From assembly GCA_950295325.1 (NCBI GenBank), contig OX485808.1:12402501-12466500 (forward strand): a stretch of 64,000 nucleotides of DNA, read 5' to 3'. The translations under genes were made by a program, and so were the position numbers. Source of the stretch: Polytrichum commune. Its lineage: Eukaryota > Streptophyta > Polytrichopsida > Polytrichales > Polytrichaceae. The notes below the pieces were generated by a model. That model saw nothing but the letters and a program-made list of their open reading frames with translations. It did no database searches and was not told the DNA's origin. Shown here in pieces: positions 35,050-46,980 of this stretch (positions within the stretch are counted from its first letter, which is position 1; the number at the start of each line of letters is the position of its first letter).

Positions 35050-35470
35050 AATTGAGGTCAGAGATCCCGAACTGGTAAGATGAACTTCTCTTAGGATATG
35101 AAATGCTCCATTAGTGCAAGATGATGAGCAAATTCACATTGTGCCTGTAGCCATTTCGCCTCATAATTTTTGGAGTTGTTTATCATTAACAAAATGAAGA
35201 TTCTTGTGCTCATAAGAAAGTGGCTGTATAGGTCCCTCAATCATGTTGAGCACTTAACCTAAAATGATTACTATAGCACACTTTCAGCACGTGGTCCAAT
35301 CTCTTTTGAATGCGTGTCTTTTTGGCGTTTGTTCTTAGATCCTCACCTAACCACATACCACTCAAATATAGGTGTCCAAGTTATCGGTATGTTGGATTCA
35401 AGCATGTCTACCTCATCAATTTGGCAAATTTTCATCACCTTGAAAACCAAATTGCATCATGACTTGTAGG
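35050..35470 (+). repeat. Dispersed repeat B, longest copy
   Basis: Runs through CAAGATGATGAGCAAAT, GAAGATTCTTGTGCTCAT, CAATCATGTTGAGCACT, TTGGCGTTTGTTCTTAGATC and CCACTCAAATATAGGTGTCC. Matched by 63520-63830 over most of its length and by shorter pieces at 18420, 36870, 41300, 47345 and 47650. Confidence 0.75.
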
Positions 35471-35499
35471 TCAACATTTCTTAACACACTGTTGACCCA

Positions 35500-35725
35500 A
35501 ACGGCATCCAAAGCACATCAAACATGAAAACTGGTCAATAAACAGGGAGAACTGACTGCTAGTTGCAAATGAACCGGTTTAGTTTGAAAAATAATTGGGT
35601 GAAGTTTAAGACTTCAGGAAAATTGACCCATCGTTTTAGAGAAATCTATGGAATACACCTCGAATCCATAAAGAAAAACCAAAAGACCACAACATGTAAT
35701 TGATTGAACTTCGAACACTAGGATT
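35500..35725 (-). repeat. Dispersed repeat A, copy 4 (inverted)
   Basis: Reverse-complement match to the family: the GAACTTCAACC, ATAGATTCCTC-like and CAAAATCCTAGTG blocks occur in reversed order, ending at about 35725 directly beside a MITE. Confidence 0.7.
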
Positions 35726-35733
35726 TTGACTGA

Positions 35734-36240
35734 GGGCCACTTCACACACGAGACTGACAGCCCGTGACCATTCCACTTCAAGCACTCTCATAGGTGGAAA
35801 AGGCAGAGCCTGTCCAAGTTCACTTCACACTATTCTTGAGGGACCAAACGAGCATGTGAATGCAAGATGGATGTATTTAGTCTACATGAATTCTCATACA
35901 TGACATCGAATGGATCATGTTTCATGGTCACTTGGACTATTCTCAGAAAACCACCTCTTGGAAGTAGGCCTAACACAAAACCGGGAGACCATAACACTCC
36001 GAACACTCACAACCATGGATTTATTCTATTTTATCACACGTGAGGACTTGCATGAATAGAAATTCATCGAAATAGCATTTGGTTGAGGGCCCGGTCACAT
36101 ATAACTTCACACTACACTCGAGGGTCCATGACCACACCACATGATCTTGAAGGTGTCGAGGGATGGCCTTCGGACACTTTCTTTTGGGCTCTCACAATTT
36201 CGTGGTCACGGCTCTTGGCTCATGTGTGCCTAAGTGGCCC
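35734..36240 (-). mobile_element. PIF/Harbinger-like MITE, GGGYCACTT family, copy 3 (inverted, 507 bp)
   Basis: Reverse orientation relative to the copies at 25770 and 28449. Left end GGGCCACTTCACACACGAGA; right end, inverted, GGGCCACTTAGGCACACATG. Flanks are TGA and TAA, a target duplication with one change. Confidence 0.85.
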
Positions 36241-37329
36241 TAATTATGCGCAAAAATCTTCTCTTCCCGGACACTGCATGTGAGTGCGGGTCGGGTCGGG
36301 TCGGGTGGGGTGGGTTTACGAATCTTGGGTTTTGTGCGAATCCGTGCCACAAGTTGCATGAGGGAAAACAGGAAGGGGAGTGGCGTTCTAATTATTAGTA
36401 CTTACTTGCATACAAACGCAGCAGTCGGAATAATGAATGTTGGAAGTGGGGAATCTAGTAAGTCAGAGGTAGGTAGGTCGCATGGGTACTTAAGAGTATG
36501 TATACAGAAAGTCGGCACTCGCCCCCAAAATCGTGTCCTGTAAGATTATATACTCTCTTACCTGGGTCGCCACACCTTCAAGTTGTTGTTCAGGATGTGG
36601 CAACAGTGATGACTACCCTACACTTAATTAGCGCAAGTAAGAAGTAGAAGAGGATCATTTACGCTCGAAGGTTGACGGAACGATCGATGGATGAGGGACC
36701 TTACTTACTTTGGCTACTTCTTGGTGTTTGATGCCGTATATATACTACTCCGATTCGCAAGGTTGACAAGTTTGTGCACATGCAGATGTATATGAACACT
36801 TAACTAAGATTAATCCCACAATGTTTTGGATAAAATTGTAGATTGTTATGACTTATCAAAGTCCACTGACAATGAGCCATAATAATATTGAGTCTAGAAT
36901 GGTTCCCAAATTTGAAACGCGTAACCCAATCTCTGTTAAACACGTGTCTTTGTGGTGTCCATTCTTAGATATGTACCGAACCATCCACCACTCAAATATA
37001 AGTGTTTGACTTATCCCTAAAGATTGGGGTGGACATTTTTGTATGGACAATCATATATGCCCGATCATACAAGCATACACATTTATGTTATGATCTTTTA
37101 GTTTTGAACACGTGGACGATTTGAACAAACAATCTTCACTTTTCAAACATTACTATCCATACAGTCATATCTACTATAAGAAGTGCCGATCTTTTTCAAC
37201 AAGTTGTTGATTTAGAGTGAATTGTTTTAGTCGATTTTGGAAAGATTTCGCTTCGGCCCTGAGAGGTGTTAAGATGAGTAACCGGATTACACTCGTCACT
37301 CGCTAACATCACGCACTGATCCAAGACAG
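36241..37329. other. Intergenic DNA with repeat B fragment
   Basis: A GGGTC pentamer array (about 36287-36306) and a piece of dispersed repeat B (about 36870-37040, CCACTCAAATATAAGTGTTT) are present. No gene recognised. Confidence 0.5.
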
Positions 37330-38993
37330 GCCGCTCTCTCTCTCTCTCTTCTCTTCCCACGAGCTAATACGACAAGTACATGTGTATAATCGAAACTTGG
37401 GCTATGAATGAAACAGGGACAGAAAAAAAATTAGAAAATTGTAACATAAGCATAAGCTGTCAAATATTACCTGCCATATCGGCATCATTGTTCTGCACCA
37501 TCAGTAGTCCTGTGTGTGTGTACCCAAGGCTCTGACTGCACTGGTGTGGAAACCACACGTCGAATTAAAACGTCGTGGATCATTATCGGTTCTAGAAGCC
37601 TGCAGGCTGCGAAAAATCTGGTAAATCCCATAATTGTTACTGTTGATTGGATGCTGCCAGTATCATTCCTGATCAGTCGAAGTTCCAGCCCCTTTTCCCT
37701 CACCACCTTCTCTTTCCCCTGCCAAAATCAATGCTCTCTCCGCCACACCACTCATGCAGGAGTGGGGACTCATTAAGCTTCTTTAAGCTGCTGCTTGCGT
37801 TCGCTTTTCACGACTCCAACTTCTACAGAGTAGATTTACAACAAGAACAACAAGAACTTGTGTTTGCACTCTCGTATCTACATACGCCAAAGCATTCACA
37901 AGAATCGGACTGTGGGATTCGGATCTCGCTGATTTAGGTATGGTTATCTGAAAATTATGTTTGTCGATTCCTCGATTGAATCCCTAATCAAATACACCCT
38001 AACCTCCTTAATGTCACTTCCTCTTTTATATCCTAAATCCCTAGGGACCCATGACATTAAATTAATCCACCAAAGAATTCAAACCACACGCTCACAAGCA
38101 TCACATTGTCATCATTGTAATTGATTGTCACCATTGTTATTGATTGTCACCATTGCAATGTTGACTTTGTGTTTTCCATAATGTCACATGCTACGCTAAT
38201 TTTCTATTATCACGTGCACTTTGGTTGTCACGGGTGTGATGTAAGGGAGGTTAGACTGTACAGATGTCTGATTGAAAAAAGTAACTGAATAGCACCTCCA
38301 TACCTTTAATCTCCCACACTACTAGAGCTTCTGAGTTCCCCACTTCCCTGGAACTTCACGCACACCAACCAGACGATAAATCACATGCAGATTACTCTAG
38401 ATCCCTCCCTAGCATTCTCCAACAAAAAGAAAAGAAAAAGGGAGGGGCTCTTGATTTCCACGAGTCTAAAATCTGTCGTGGTGCACAAATCATCTGCCTC
38501 CTTCAGCATCTGGTTCCAAGAGCAAGCATGTAGCAGTCAGAAGATTACAGCCAATCTTCGAGACAGAGAGTAAGTTAAATGAATGGTACGCCTGACCACC
38601 GCCAGAAGATTTACACGTTGCAGCAAGGCACTATACCTGCAGGGATTAAAAAGCGAAAACAAAATAAAAGTTCCTGCAGTTAAGGAGACGATGTATACCA
38701 ACCTAAGGTAGAGGGTGCTGAAACCAGCGCTTTAAGCAAATTACACATACATATGCCTGTGTGGTTGATATAAAGAACATGTATGTATTCATAGTAGACT
38801 TGGGGCTAAACACTGGCATAAAGAAGAAGGAAAGTAGACTCAGTCGAATATTTGATGAATATTCAAAGTCAAAACCACTAGCTTCGTTAAATTGATCCTT
38901 AGGCTAGTGTATGACTACCTTGCATATGAAGAAGATCTCACCTTCACTGGTCTAGAACCAACCCAAGGTTGTTTAGAATCAACACAACGTATA
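37330..38993. other. Unassigned, possibly transcribed interval
   Basis: A CT-rich tract (37330-37358), a GC-balanced stretch at 37480-37940 open in several frames, and a splice-donor-like TTAG/GTATGG at about 37936 suggest an untranslated leader or exon. I cannot find matching acceptors or a recognisable protein. Short tandem ATTGATTGTCACCATTG units lie near 38120-38160. Confidence 0.3.
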
Positions 38994-39375
38994 TAGTAGA
39001 GGCACCTATTCTTGATCAAGACCCCATTGTCAATCTATAGGGTACTAGTTTTTTGATCAGGCTGGGATTGAATTTTGATTAGCGCGGAACCGATAGTGCC
39101 ATGACACATGTCCTAGTTTTGAGTGCTAAAGTGAGGAGGAATGAACGGTTAAAATGAGCAATTATGGTGGACTTTAGACATTGGTAATATGTTCATGCCA
39201 ACTTTTGAGTTCTAAAACGTATAATAATTTCAATTTAAGGAATAAATTACCAATAAATCCTTTACAATCCTCCTAATTTCTATCTTCCTGCACAAGAAAA
39301 ATTCGCACCGCCTAATATTTTTCTAGATTTGGCGCAAACTCTCTTTAGTGATTAATTATGGGCACCTCTACTCTA
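38994..39375 (+). mobile_element. TAGTAGAGGCGCC family element, copy 2
   Basis: Begins TAGTAGAGGCACCTATTCTT and ends GGGCACCTCTACTCTA, an imperfect terminal inverted repeat. The interior carries GTGCCATGACACATGTCCTA and is matched by the next copy. No ORF. Confidence 0.8.
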
Positions 39376-39749
39376 GTAGAGGCGCCTATTCCCGATCAAG
39401 TCCCCATCGGCAAAATATTGGGTACCGGAATCTCAATCAAGTTGGGATTGAATTTCTAATAAACCAAAACCAATAGTGCCATGACACATGTCCTAGTTTT
39501 GAGTGAGGAGGAATGAGCAGTTAAAACTAAGTGGTTGTCACAAACTCTAGACATCAATAATATGCTCAAGCCAACTTTTAGCTTCAAAAACTCGCAGTAA
39601 CTTCAAATTAAGGAATAAAATTACCAAAAAAAACTACAATCCTCTTAATTTCTATCTTTCCTACACGGAAAAAATTTGCACCATCTTATACTTCTCTAGA
39701 ACTGGTACATAATCTCTTAAGAGATTGATTATGGGCGTCTCTTCTCTAG
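39374..39749 (+). mobile_element. TAGTAGAGGCGCC family element, copy 3, abutting copy 2
   Basis: Begins TAGTAGAGGCGCCTATTCCC at the exact end of copy 2 and ends GGGCGTCTCTTCTCTA. Same orientation and about the same length (376 bp), with diverged interior. The head-to-tail pair shares a TA at the junction, consistent with a TA target or tandem duplication. Confidence 0.8.
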
Positions 39750-41012
39750 TTGGGTACTAGCGTCAAGCGAGATCAAAGCCCAACACGGCCACCTCCATGA
39801 CCCCACCGGTTCAGTTGTAGAACTGTCACTTTGCATCTTGGGTATTGACCCCCCTTTTGTGCCCATAATCGAGCCTCTTGGCTTTGTGGGCTTAAATCGT
39901 TTCCCTCCCCCCTTGAAATAGGCACTAACACCTTAACCCCACCTTGAATTGACCCAAGCCCGTTACCTACCCTACATGGAAGCTAGTATGTTGTGGCACC
40001 ACTAAAGGCACCCAAACCCGTCCCTCCATGGGCTCAGGCACTCCTTTTCCATTTTCCATTGGGAACGGTTCAAGGTAGTAGAGTGTTGGTGATTGGGAGG
40101 CATTTATAGGTGATGCTTTTGGGTGGGGTGTTGGTTTTAGTAACCTCTGCAAAGAGAACAGCGGAAATCCCACAATCATGCTCAACTTCGAAACAGATAA
40201 AGAAGACCAATGTGTCACATTTCAAAAGTTGCCACCACCCCAAATTCCCCACATTGGGGCAAGGCCCTCACGCAGGAAAAAGAGCTCCACCAGTTGAAGA
40301 GTCTATGAACACATAACCTCCAACCAAACTTAGATATTGTCAAAGGTTGATACAACAGAAGGACAACAACCAAAATCCCGCAATTAACTGCAAAACAGAT
40401 AAATAAAGGAGGCAGTGTGCTATCACATGACCAAAGAAGTGACATGAGAGAAGGTGAAGTGAGTGTTCACAATTTCAGGAATAACCAACTACTTTCAGTC
40501 TGCAATTGCACATCAACACAGCTTGGAACGTACAGGATGAATTCCCTGCATGATGGTACTTTTCTAGACTTATTGAAGGAGTGACCTGACCCCTGTACAT
40601 GGCATTGATGTGGTGGAAACCAAAAGGCAGCACCCTAGTAATAACAACTCGATTATCTAGGGCAGTCTATAGCGGATATGGTCTCCCTCAGATAATCTCT
40701 TGAATATCCTAGTGCGAAGACCGTCAATAGAAGGATCACAAGCTGAGCAATTCATGTTCTCAAAACCCATCTTCCTCCAACACATTCTGCTCATGAGATG
40801 ATAAGAGAAGAAAAGTAGACCATGCAAATCTCATCTTCTTAGTAAAGACAAATGACTACTGTCAACCGCTAAAATGGATTCTTATCTAAATCAACCTATA
40901 TACAATACCACATCATTTCTATAGGGCCAAATCCGTACTTGTCAATTGCCAAATATTATCAACAAAAACAAATGCTTGTAGTGCTCAATTGTATGCAATC
41001 TTGTGCCACATA
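39750..41012. other. Intergenic DNA and probable 3' UTR of FREE1
   Basis: The part nearest 41012 should be the 3' UTR of the minus-strand FREE1 gene. No polyadenylation site can be fixed. Short frames near 39967-40445 lack motifs. Confidence 0.4.
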
Positions 41013-44000
41013 TCAAGCCTTCACAAGAAAAGGGTGTTGACAAACACCACATTCCACTGTCTCTGTTCCAAAGCTGGGAACTTGCACCTGATATACACAA
41101 AATTTCAACATAGTCAGATACAATAGATAGGAATTAAGTAAAACCTCTGTGCAAAGTTGGACAAAGGAATGTGGCCCTATTGTGGGCACTCCCAACTCTA
41201 CAGACACTTTCTGACCGTTGGATTGAAGTGAGCATTGTTTCATCCTGTAAGCAACTGCAAATCATGCAGATTGTCATTTCAAGTTTACAATCTGAGCTTA
41301 GATTCACAAGTTATTGATCAAAGTGGAGATTATTATTCTCTTGAGGTGAATGCATAGGTCCTCCCAATTGTGTTAAACACTTGAACGTACAATGGTTCAT
41401 ATGTTTTGACCACATAGTTCAATCTCATCATCTTTTTTGTGTCTGTTCTTAACTACAAACCTTGTCATACGCCACTCAAATAAAGGTGTCCAATTGAGAA
41501 AAGCAACTGCACAAGGCCCACATACATTACATTGAAAGATTGAGAAATAAATGTTTTGAGAGCCATACTCAAATATAGAATATGATGGGGGAAAATTGAC
41601 CTGAAGATGAACAGTGCAAGTAGGGCAAGCCACCTCCCTCGTGCGTGCACCAGATCCATGTGACGAAGATTGTGAAACTGAACCATAGCTGTTTGCCTGC
41701 CCATCCCGGCCTGACCCATGGTTTGAAGAAGCTTCAGTTCCACAAGATGGACAGCGAGAGTTACCGCCTGTAACCAATGTGATGGTCCCGCACTTGTTAC
41801 AGTTGAGAACAGATGTCCCAGAACTTTTGTTGCCACTGCTTCCCATGTTCCCTGCACTTGTGGAACTAGCTTTTCTTCCTGCATTCCGCTCCAGTTCCTC
41901 CTGTATATTTCCATAAATCAAATTACCATAACTGATTGTGATGATTTAACTGCAAAGAGGATCTTGCACCACATGCTTAGGCACAAATGCAATCTACACG
42001 TAAGGAAACCACCTGAGAGTAATACTCTCAGGAGCTTCAACTCTGAAGTAGGACGACCTCTGCAGCCTTGAATTCGAACTGCAAATAAATTTGCAGCTTT
42101 ACAATAATCTTTAAAAACCTGAGTTTATCAGATAGGACAAGCAATCAGACTGTTGCTCAATGCACACATTTGACTAGAGCAATAAAACAAATTACCCAAC
42201 TTGTGCAATTTACCTGCAGCTTTTTGGCCAGATCTTCATGAGTACGCTGGACTGGAACTTTGCTTACATCCCTTGTGTTCGTCAGCCTCTGTGTCACTTC
42301 AGCCTGCAAGCATAAGCAAAGACAGGAGTTTGTATCAAGGAGACGTCAAAAGAGGACCTTGACGACTCGCTGGGTATGTACAAGGCCGCTTACAAGCCAA
42401 ATAGATGATGAACTCACCAACAATCTCAACATTCTGAGCACTATAAAGTGGCTACCAACACTTAGTGCAGCAATCCCACCAGACACAAGACAATAATCGC
42501 AAAGAGCAAGAACATCCCATCCATACTATAATAGAAACTAAATATCAAATGCACAATGTCCTATAAATAGCAGTCAAGTACATACTGCTCTGAAGTGATG
42601 ATAGCACAGACTCACATCTTCAAGTGAATATATAACCATAATGAAAGTGTAAAGACTCGACCATTGTAAGTAGAGGTATAGCCTCAATATATTACTAGCA
42701 TGAGATTGGAAAACATACCAGGCAACGATCACAAACTCGTACAACTTGAGCACCCTCTTCTGCAGTAAGTGGAGTCCTTCCCTTTGAACACCTATCACAG
42801 AATACATCTCCACAGTTCCTGCAGTGATGCTGTTTTCACCACACCAAGTTAGCAGCAATTGGTTTAGCCACTAGCAATTACAATCGAGCCTCAGCAATCA
42901 TGCAAATTGGTTATGCATGTACAAACATCCCTACTTCCACTAGATATTTAAAATTCTACGCCAAGTAAACAGTTAGTTTCCCAGAGAAAAAGATTCAGGC
43001 CTTCCAACATTTACTGATCAGGTATCCACTAGATATCCAGAACTCTGCTAAGGTAGATGGTTGGTTTACAGTAAAATATACACTACTTGACATGCTTGAC
43101 AAACTTCATTGATCCAATAACCAAGTAATGAACACGTACCCGCCGATAGAAAGCAGAAAATTCAGTATTGCAACTAGTGCACTTCGTGGCTGCCTCATCA
43201 GGTACCTGTTAGAATTATGACCATGAGTATGATTAAGTAAACAACCAAAATATATGTGTACAACTAATAACACAAACATAAATTATGCATGCAATAATAC
43301 AAAATAAACTACTTTACAACAAGCAGGAGAACTTGGCCAATAACATATCACAAATTAGCTTATTACACAGCACCAAATGGACAGTATGGAAAAAGCTCCT
43401 CACCCAATGCTGCTTTTCCTCCTCACTGACAGCACGAGGTCGGATGGAAACCCAATCTGCAATGGAGGACTTTCTTTGCACACCTGCATCTGAAGTTGTA
43501 CTATTTCCATCCATTGATTTATTGGGTCCATCTTTGCCAACCATCTCACACAGCTGCTCATCCAAAATGATCCCCACCACTTTCCCTCAGATATTGTGCT
43601 TTTGTCTAACTGCATAATGCATCACAATGGAGAAACGGAGAATGAAAAAGCACAGACTGGTAGTACAGAGTGAATATATATAAAACAACATGTATGCCAC
43701 TCACATACCTGAACACATGCTGCAGTGATTGTGTCAAGGATAGCATTTGTGGTATAGGAACTAGACTGCATGCGTATGCTGCGCTGCTCATAGTCAACAG
43801 CACTTTTGGCCCAAAATGTGAACACTGAAGGTTCATTAACCTATGTCCCCAGAACCCAATTGCCAAGCAAAACTCAGACAAGAAAATAACAATTCTGGGT
43901 ACAAATTTAATGACTATACGCCTGGTCAAAAAGTTCAACCAGAACATGTCTACTACACAAGGAAAGAGAAAGGTCAAGCCAGTAAGCACAGCAAATTACC

Positions 44001-45639
44001 TCCCACCGTGTGATTGTTTCGAGTGGATAGATACGCAAGGTTCTGCTGGTACCGGGATCCACCATCCGTACACCATCTAGACCTATCTGCATGTTGCAGC
44101 AACACAGGGAATATTAACAGGTTTGCAACATTATGCAGAGCTACCCAGATGGTATACATATCATCACCCTGTATGTGTGCACTGTTGAGATGCTCAGAGA
44201 ACTTTGATGCATCCAACTAGACCTACAAATAAGAAGAAACACCGAATACAAGATCTGACGAACCATGCTAAAATGCCCCCATTGGGAGTTCATAATATCA
44301 TGCTCAAAAACACTACAAAAACCAATTAGGTAAACTAATGTATCATCGATGTCATTTATAAGGAGAAGATTAATCAGGTTACTAAGCAAGTGATAACCCA
44401 GGTCACACAGATATATGAAATGCACCAAGTTCATGTAACATTCAATTTACTATGCAAGGACCTGGAACCTGAGAACTCTGAAAACCCTGAACTTAATCGC
44501 AAGTGTGTGAGGTCCCACACAATCATCAACATCATGAAATTGATACTAATTATTGGCCACCTGAAGAGTGCTAAAGAACTACTCCAGGTTGAGGCTTTAT
44601 CAAGGTATCATCATTGGTACAAGGCAAAGCTTGTTCGAATTCACCTGCAGGGTAAAGAGCAAACCTGGCAAATGACATCCTTGGCAACAGACGAGCTCAT
44701 GTCCGGAAGCATCTTCACTCGATACTTCTGCACGCCTCCACCTGTATCATCAGTTTCCGCCTTTGGTACAGCCCTTGCCAATTTTGATCCACCAGAGTCC
44801 CCATAAGATCCAAAGCTTCCTCCTCCCACAGATCCTCCTGAATTCCAAGAGCTGCTTCCTGTACCGCGAGCACCATAAGGCTCCGAACCTCGGCCCCCAT
44901 CATATGCATAAACCTCAGCATATCCACCTCCATTATCATATGCAGATCCAACACTTTCTTGTTGGGCACTATAACTATCTCTATCATAAACCCTGCTTTG
45001 TGGGTAACTCCCCCCACTTCCTTCTTGTTCATATCCTCCGCTTCTTAATCCACCTGCTGCAGGTGCCCCAACTTGGTCAAATTGATTGGGCACACCGCCA
45101 TAGCCAGGTGCGCTTTGCGTTCCTCCACTTTCATAGCTCTGCAGTACACTCCCATAACTTCCACCTGTATATGACGGAGCATTGTTGCCTGTGAAGTAAC
45201 CCTGACCTTGAGCAGGGGATGTAGAGGCAAGAGGAGATGAGTTGTTGTAATTCTCGTACGAAGGCACAGCAGGACTGTAAGATGGCACTGCAGGAGCATA
45301 TGACTGCTGCGATGATGGATACACATTAGGGTTGTAAGGTGCCTCTTGAGCAGGGTAAGTAGGTTCCTGAGAAGATGTGTAAGTTTGGTCCCCAGATGCA
45401 GCAGGAGCACCACCACCACCACCACCAACCCCCGAAGCACCATATGGATTCATTTCACTGGAATTATAAGAATAAGGGGGTGTGGATGCGTATGTGGAAG
45501 CAGCAGCAGGAGAACCATATGCAGGTGTTGATGATGAAGGCGCTGCAGGAGCATAGAAGTTCCCGTAATCGGGAACAGAGGGTGCAGGAGGCATGTACAT
45601 GCCTCCCCCACCACCACCATAGTTACCTGCTTGTTGCAT
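41013..45639 (-). CDS. FREE1: FREE1-type FYVE-domain ESCRT component, 661 aa, nine coding exons
   Basis: Minus-strand coding exons: 45639-44665, 44086-44000, 43840-43709, 43553-43404, 43205-43140, 42829-42719, 42303-42214, 41900-41601 and 41087-41013; all are phase 0 and give 661 residues. Order: a long Gly/Pro/Ser/Tyr-rich disordered N-terminus (1-290), a conserved plant-specific block (IGLDGVRMVDPGTSRTLRIY at 326-345), then a FYVE domain (447-506) with the basic RRHHCRNCG motif (469-477) and zinc ligands C457, C460, C473, C476, C481, C484, C503 and C506. The C-terminal module has C629, C632, C650 and C653 (VACPTCTVHLQ, ECGVCQ). FREE1 is known as a plant-only ESCRT protein that binds PI3P and ubiquitin on late endosomes and sorts vacuolar cargo. 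This copy has an extra four-cysteine module at 571-590. Confidence 0.96.
41300..41490 (+). repeat. Dispersed repeat B fragment in FREE1 intron 8
   Basis: CAATCTCATCATC-TGTGTCTGTTCTTA and CGCCACTCAAATAAAGGTGT match the repeat B copies at 35250 and 63690. It lies antisense within the last intron of FREE1. Confidence 0.65.
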
Positions 45640-45645
45640 TTTTAT

Positions 45646-46455
45646 CTGAAACTCTCCTTAAATCGAATCCAATTCAATCTCCGCACTAAACCATTGCAAA
45701 ACAAACTCACATAAGTAATGAGATGACATAAATTTCACATCACATCACCACAAGAAATAAATCACATCCATACTGTTCAACCTTATATACAAGGTCATGA
45801 GCTCCATATAAGCATTTTCAAAGTGAAAACAAAAAGAAATATCCATAAAATGCAGATTACATTAGCTTGCATATAGATGTTTGTAGGCATATTCATGAAA
45901 TGTAGACTTATGACATACCTCAAGATGCACAGAATTATTATATGATCAAATGTATAGAGTATGAACAACGATTGTTAACGAAATTAAAAGCTTGTCATTT
46001 AGTTCATCAAAAAGAACAACACAATTCCCATACCGATCCATCCCAATTGCACCCCAATCCAATCTCCGTCACCGCCACAACTTTCAAACCAACCCCGGTA
46101 TATAAACCCCAAGCAATTGTTTTCGCATCACTCACCTCTACGAAGGCTCCAAGGACATGAGCCCTAATTTCAAACCCTTTCTTTCTTCAAAAAACACAGC
46201 CAACAACAACAACAACAACAACACTAGTCCTCACGGACTACTTAAAAACTCTAAACCGACACAGAGCAATCATCACGAATTCATTCACTCGATTGCGGGA
46301 GATAACCACCTCCACAAAAGCGTCAAAAAGGAAGAAGACCCACCACCAATTTAAACCTAAATTGAGCCTTTTACCTTAGGACAGAGTTCGACGACAACAA
46401 AACGAACGAACGAACAAACGAACGAACTCGGTCGATTTTGCATCCCAAGCCTCAC
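45646..46455 (-). other. Intron in the FREE1 5' UTR
   Basis: On the minus strand, the junction CGTCCAG/GTGAGG (donor beginning at 46455) and the acceptor TTTCAG/ATAAAAATG ten bases upstream of the start codon predict an 810-bp intron that separates a noncoding first exon from the coding exon. Leader introns are common in plant housekeeping genes. Inferred from splice signals only. Confidence 0.65.
46401..46429 (+). repeat. CGAA tetranucleotide microsatellite
   Basis: About seven AACG/CGAA units with one A substitution, within the predicted FREE1 leader intron close to its donor. Confidence 0.85.
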
Positions 46456-46980
46456 CTGGACGAAGCGAAAGAAGCGGTGGTAACTTAAGCCGGAGCAATT
46501 GAGAAGTGAAGCAATTGTTTTTGGCCCCGTGAAGCTGAGATGGCTGGGATCTGTGGGAGCTTGACCGAACCCTAAGTGGCTGTTCCGAGATTGATGATGA
46601 TGATGCTTCAGCGATCCGAGCGTGCGTTGAGGACGTGATGAATTCTGATGGCGGAGTGAGCGTGTGTGTGAATGAATAACCTTAGGTTTCGCGGAGGAAT
46701 TGAAGAGTGCGTGCTGGTGATGATGATGCGTAGAGGGGGGAAGCGTCGTGAGGTGGCGGTCGGAAGGTGACTTGTCCAGCAATTTCAGAGCAACCACGGC
46801 GATGAAGGTGCCAGAGTGCGACTCCCATGCAGCAGTCGGTCGGATGAGAGAGAGAGAGAGAGAAAGAGAGGGAGAGCCAGGAGAAGAGAGATGTTGGATG
46901 AAAGAGGTGATGATGATGATGATGACATGGATGAATGAACGGATGGATGGATGGATGGGGAATCTATCTCCAAGGTTCAA
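46456..46980 (-). promoter_or_regulatory. Probable FREE1 noncoding first exon and core promoter
   Basis: CT-rich on the sense (minus) strand, with a GA/CT microsatellite at 46848-46870 and ATC/ATG triplet runs at 46908-46925. These are typical of a plant leader or pyrimidine-rich initiator region. The transcription start is not determinable. The 207-codon minus-strand frame (46357-46980) is Ser/His-rich leader DNA and is not a gene. Confidence 0.5.

Noticed and set aside
36283-36543. 87-codon frame starting in GGGTC repeats
   Set aside because: Begins in a simple repeat and overlaps no recognisable domain.
43553-43611. Earlier acceptor for FREE1 exon 4 (TTATGCAG near 43611)
   Set aside because: The frame needed for the conserved downstream part would contain a TGA; the acceptor GATGAGCAG before 43553 keeps phase 0 and gives the family-like VQLCEMVGKDG junction.
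44763-45194. 143-codon plus-strand frame and similar frames at 45045-45443
   Set aside because: Shadows of the low-complexity Gly/Pro/Tyr-rich FREE1 exon 1.
46357-46980. 207-codon minus-strand frame upstream of FREE1
   Set aside because: Ser/His-rich low complexity; coincides with the predicted FREE1 noncoding exon and its donor.
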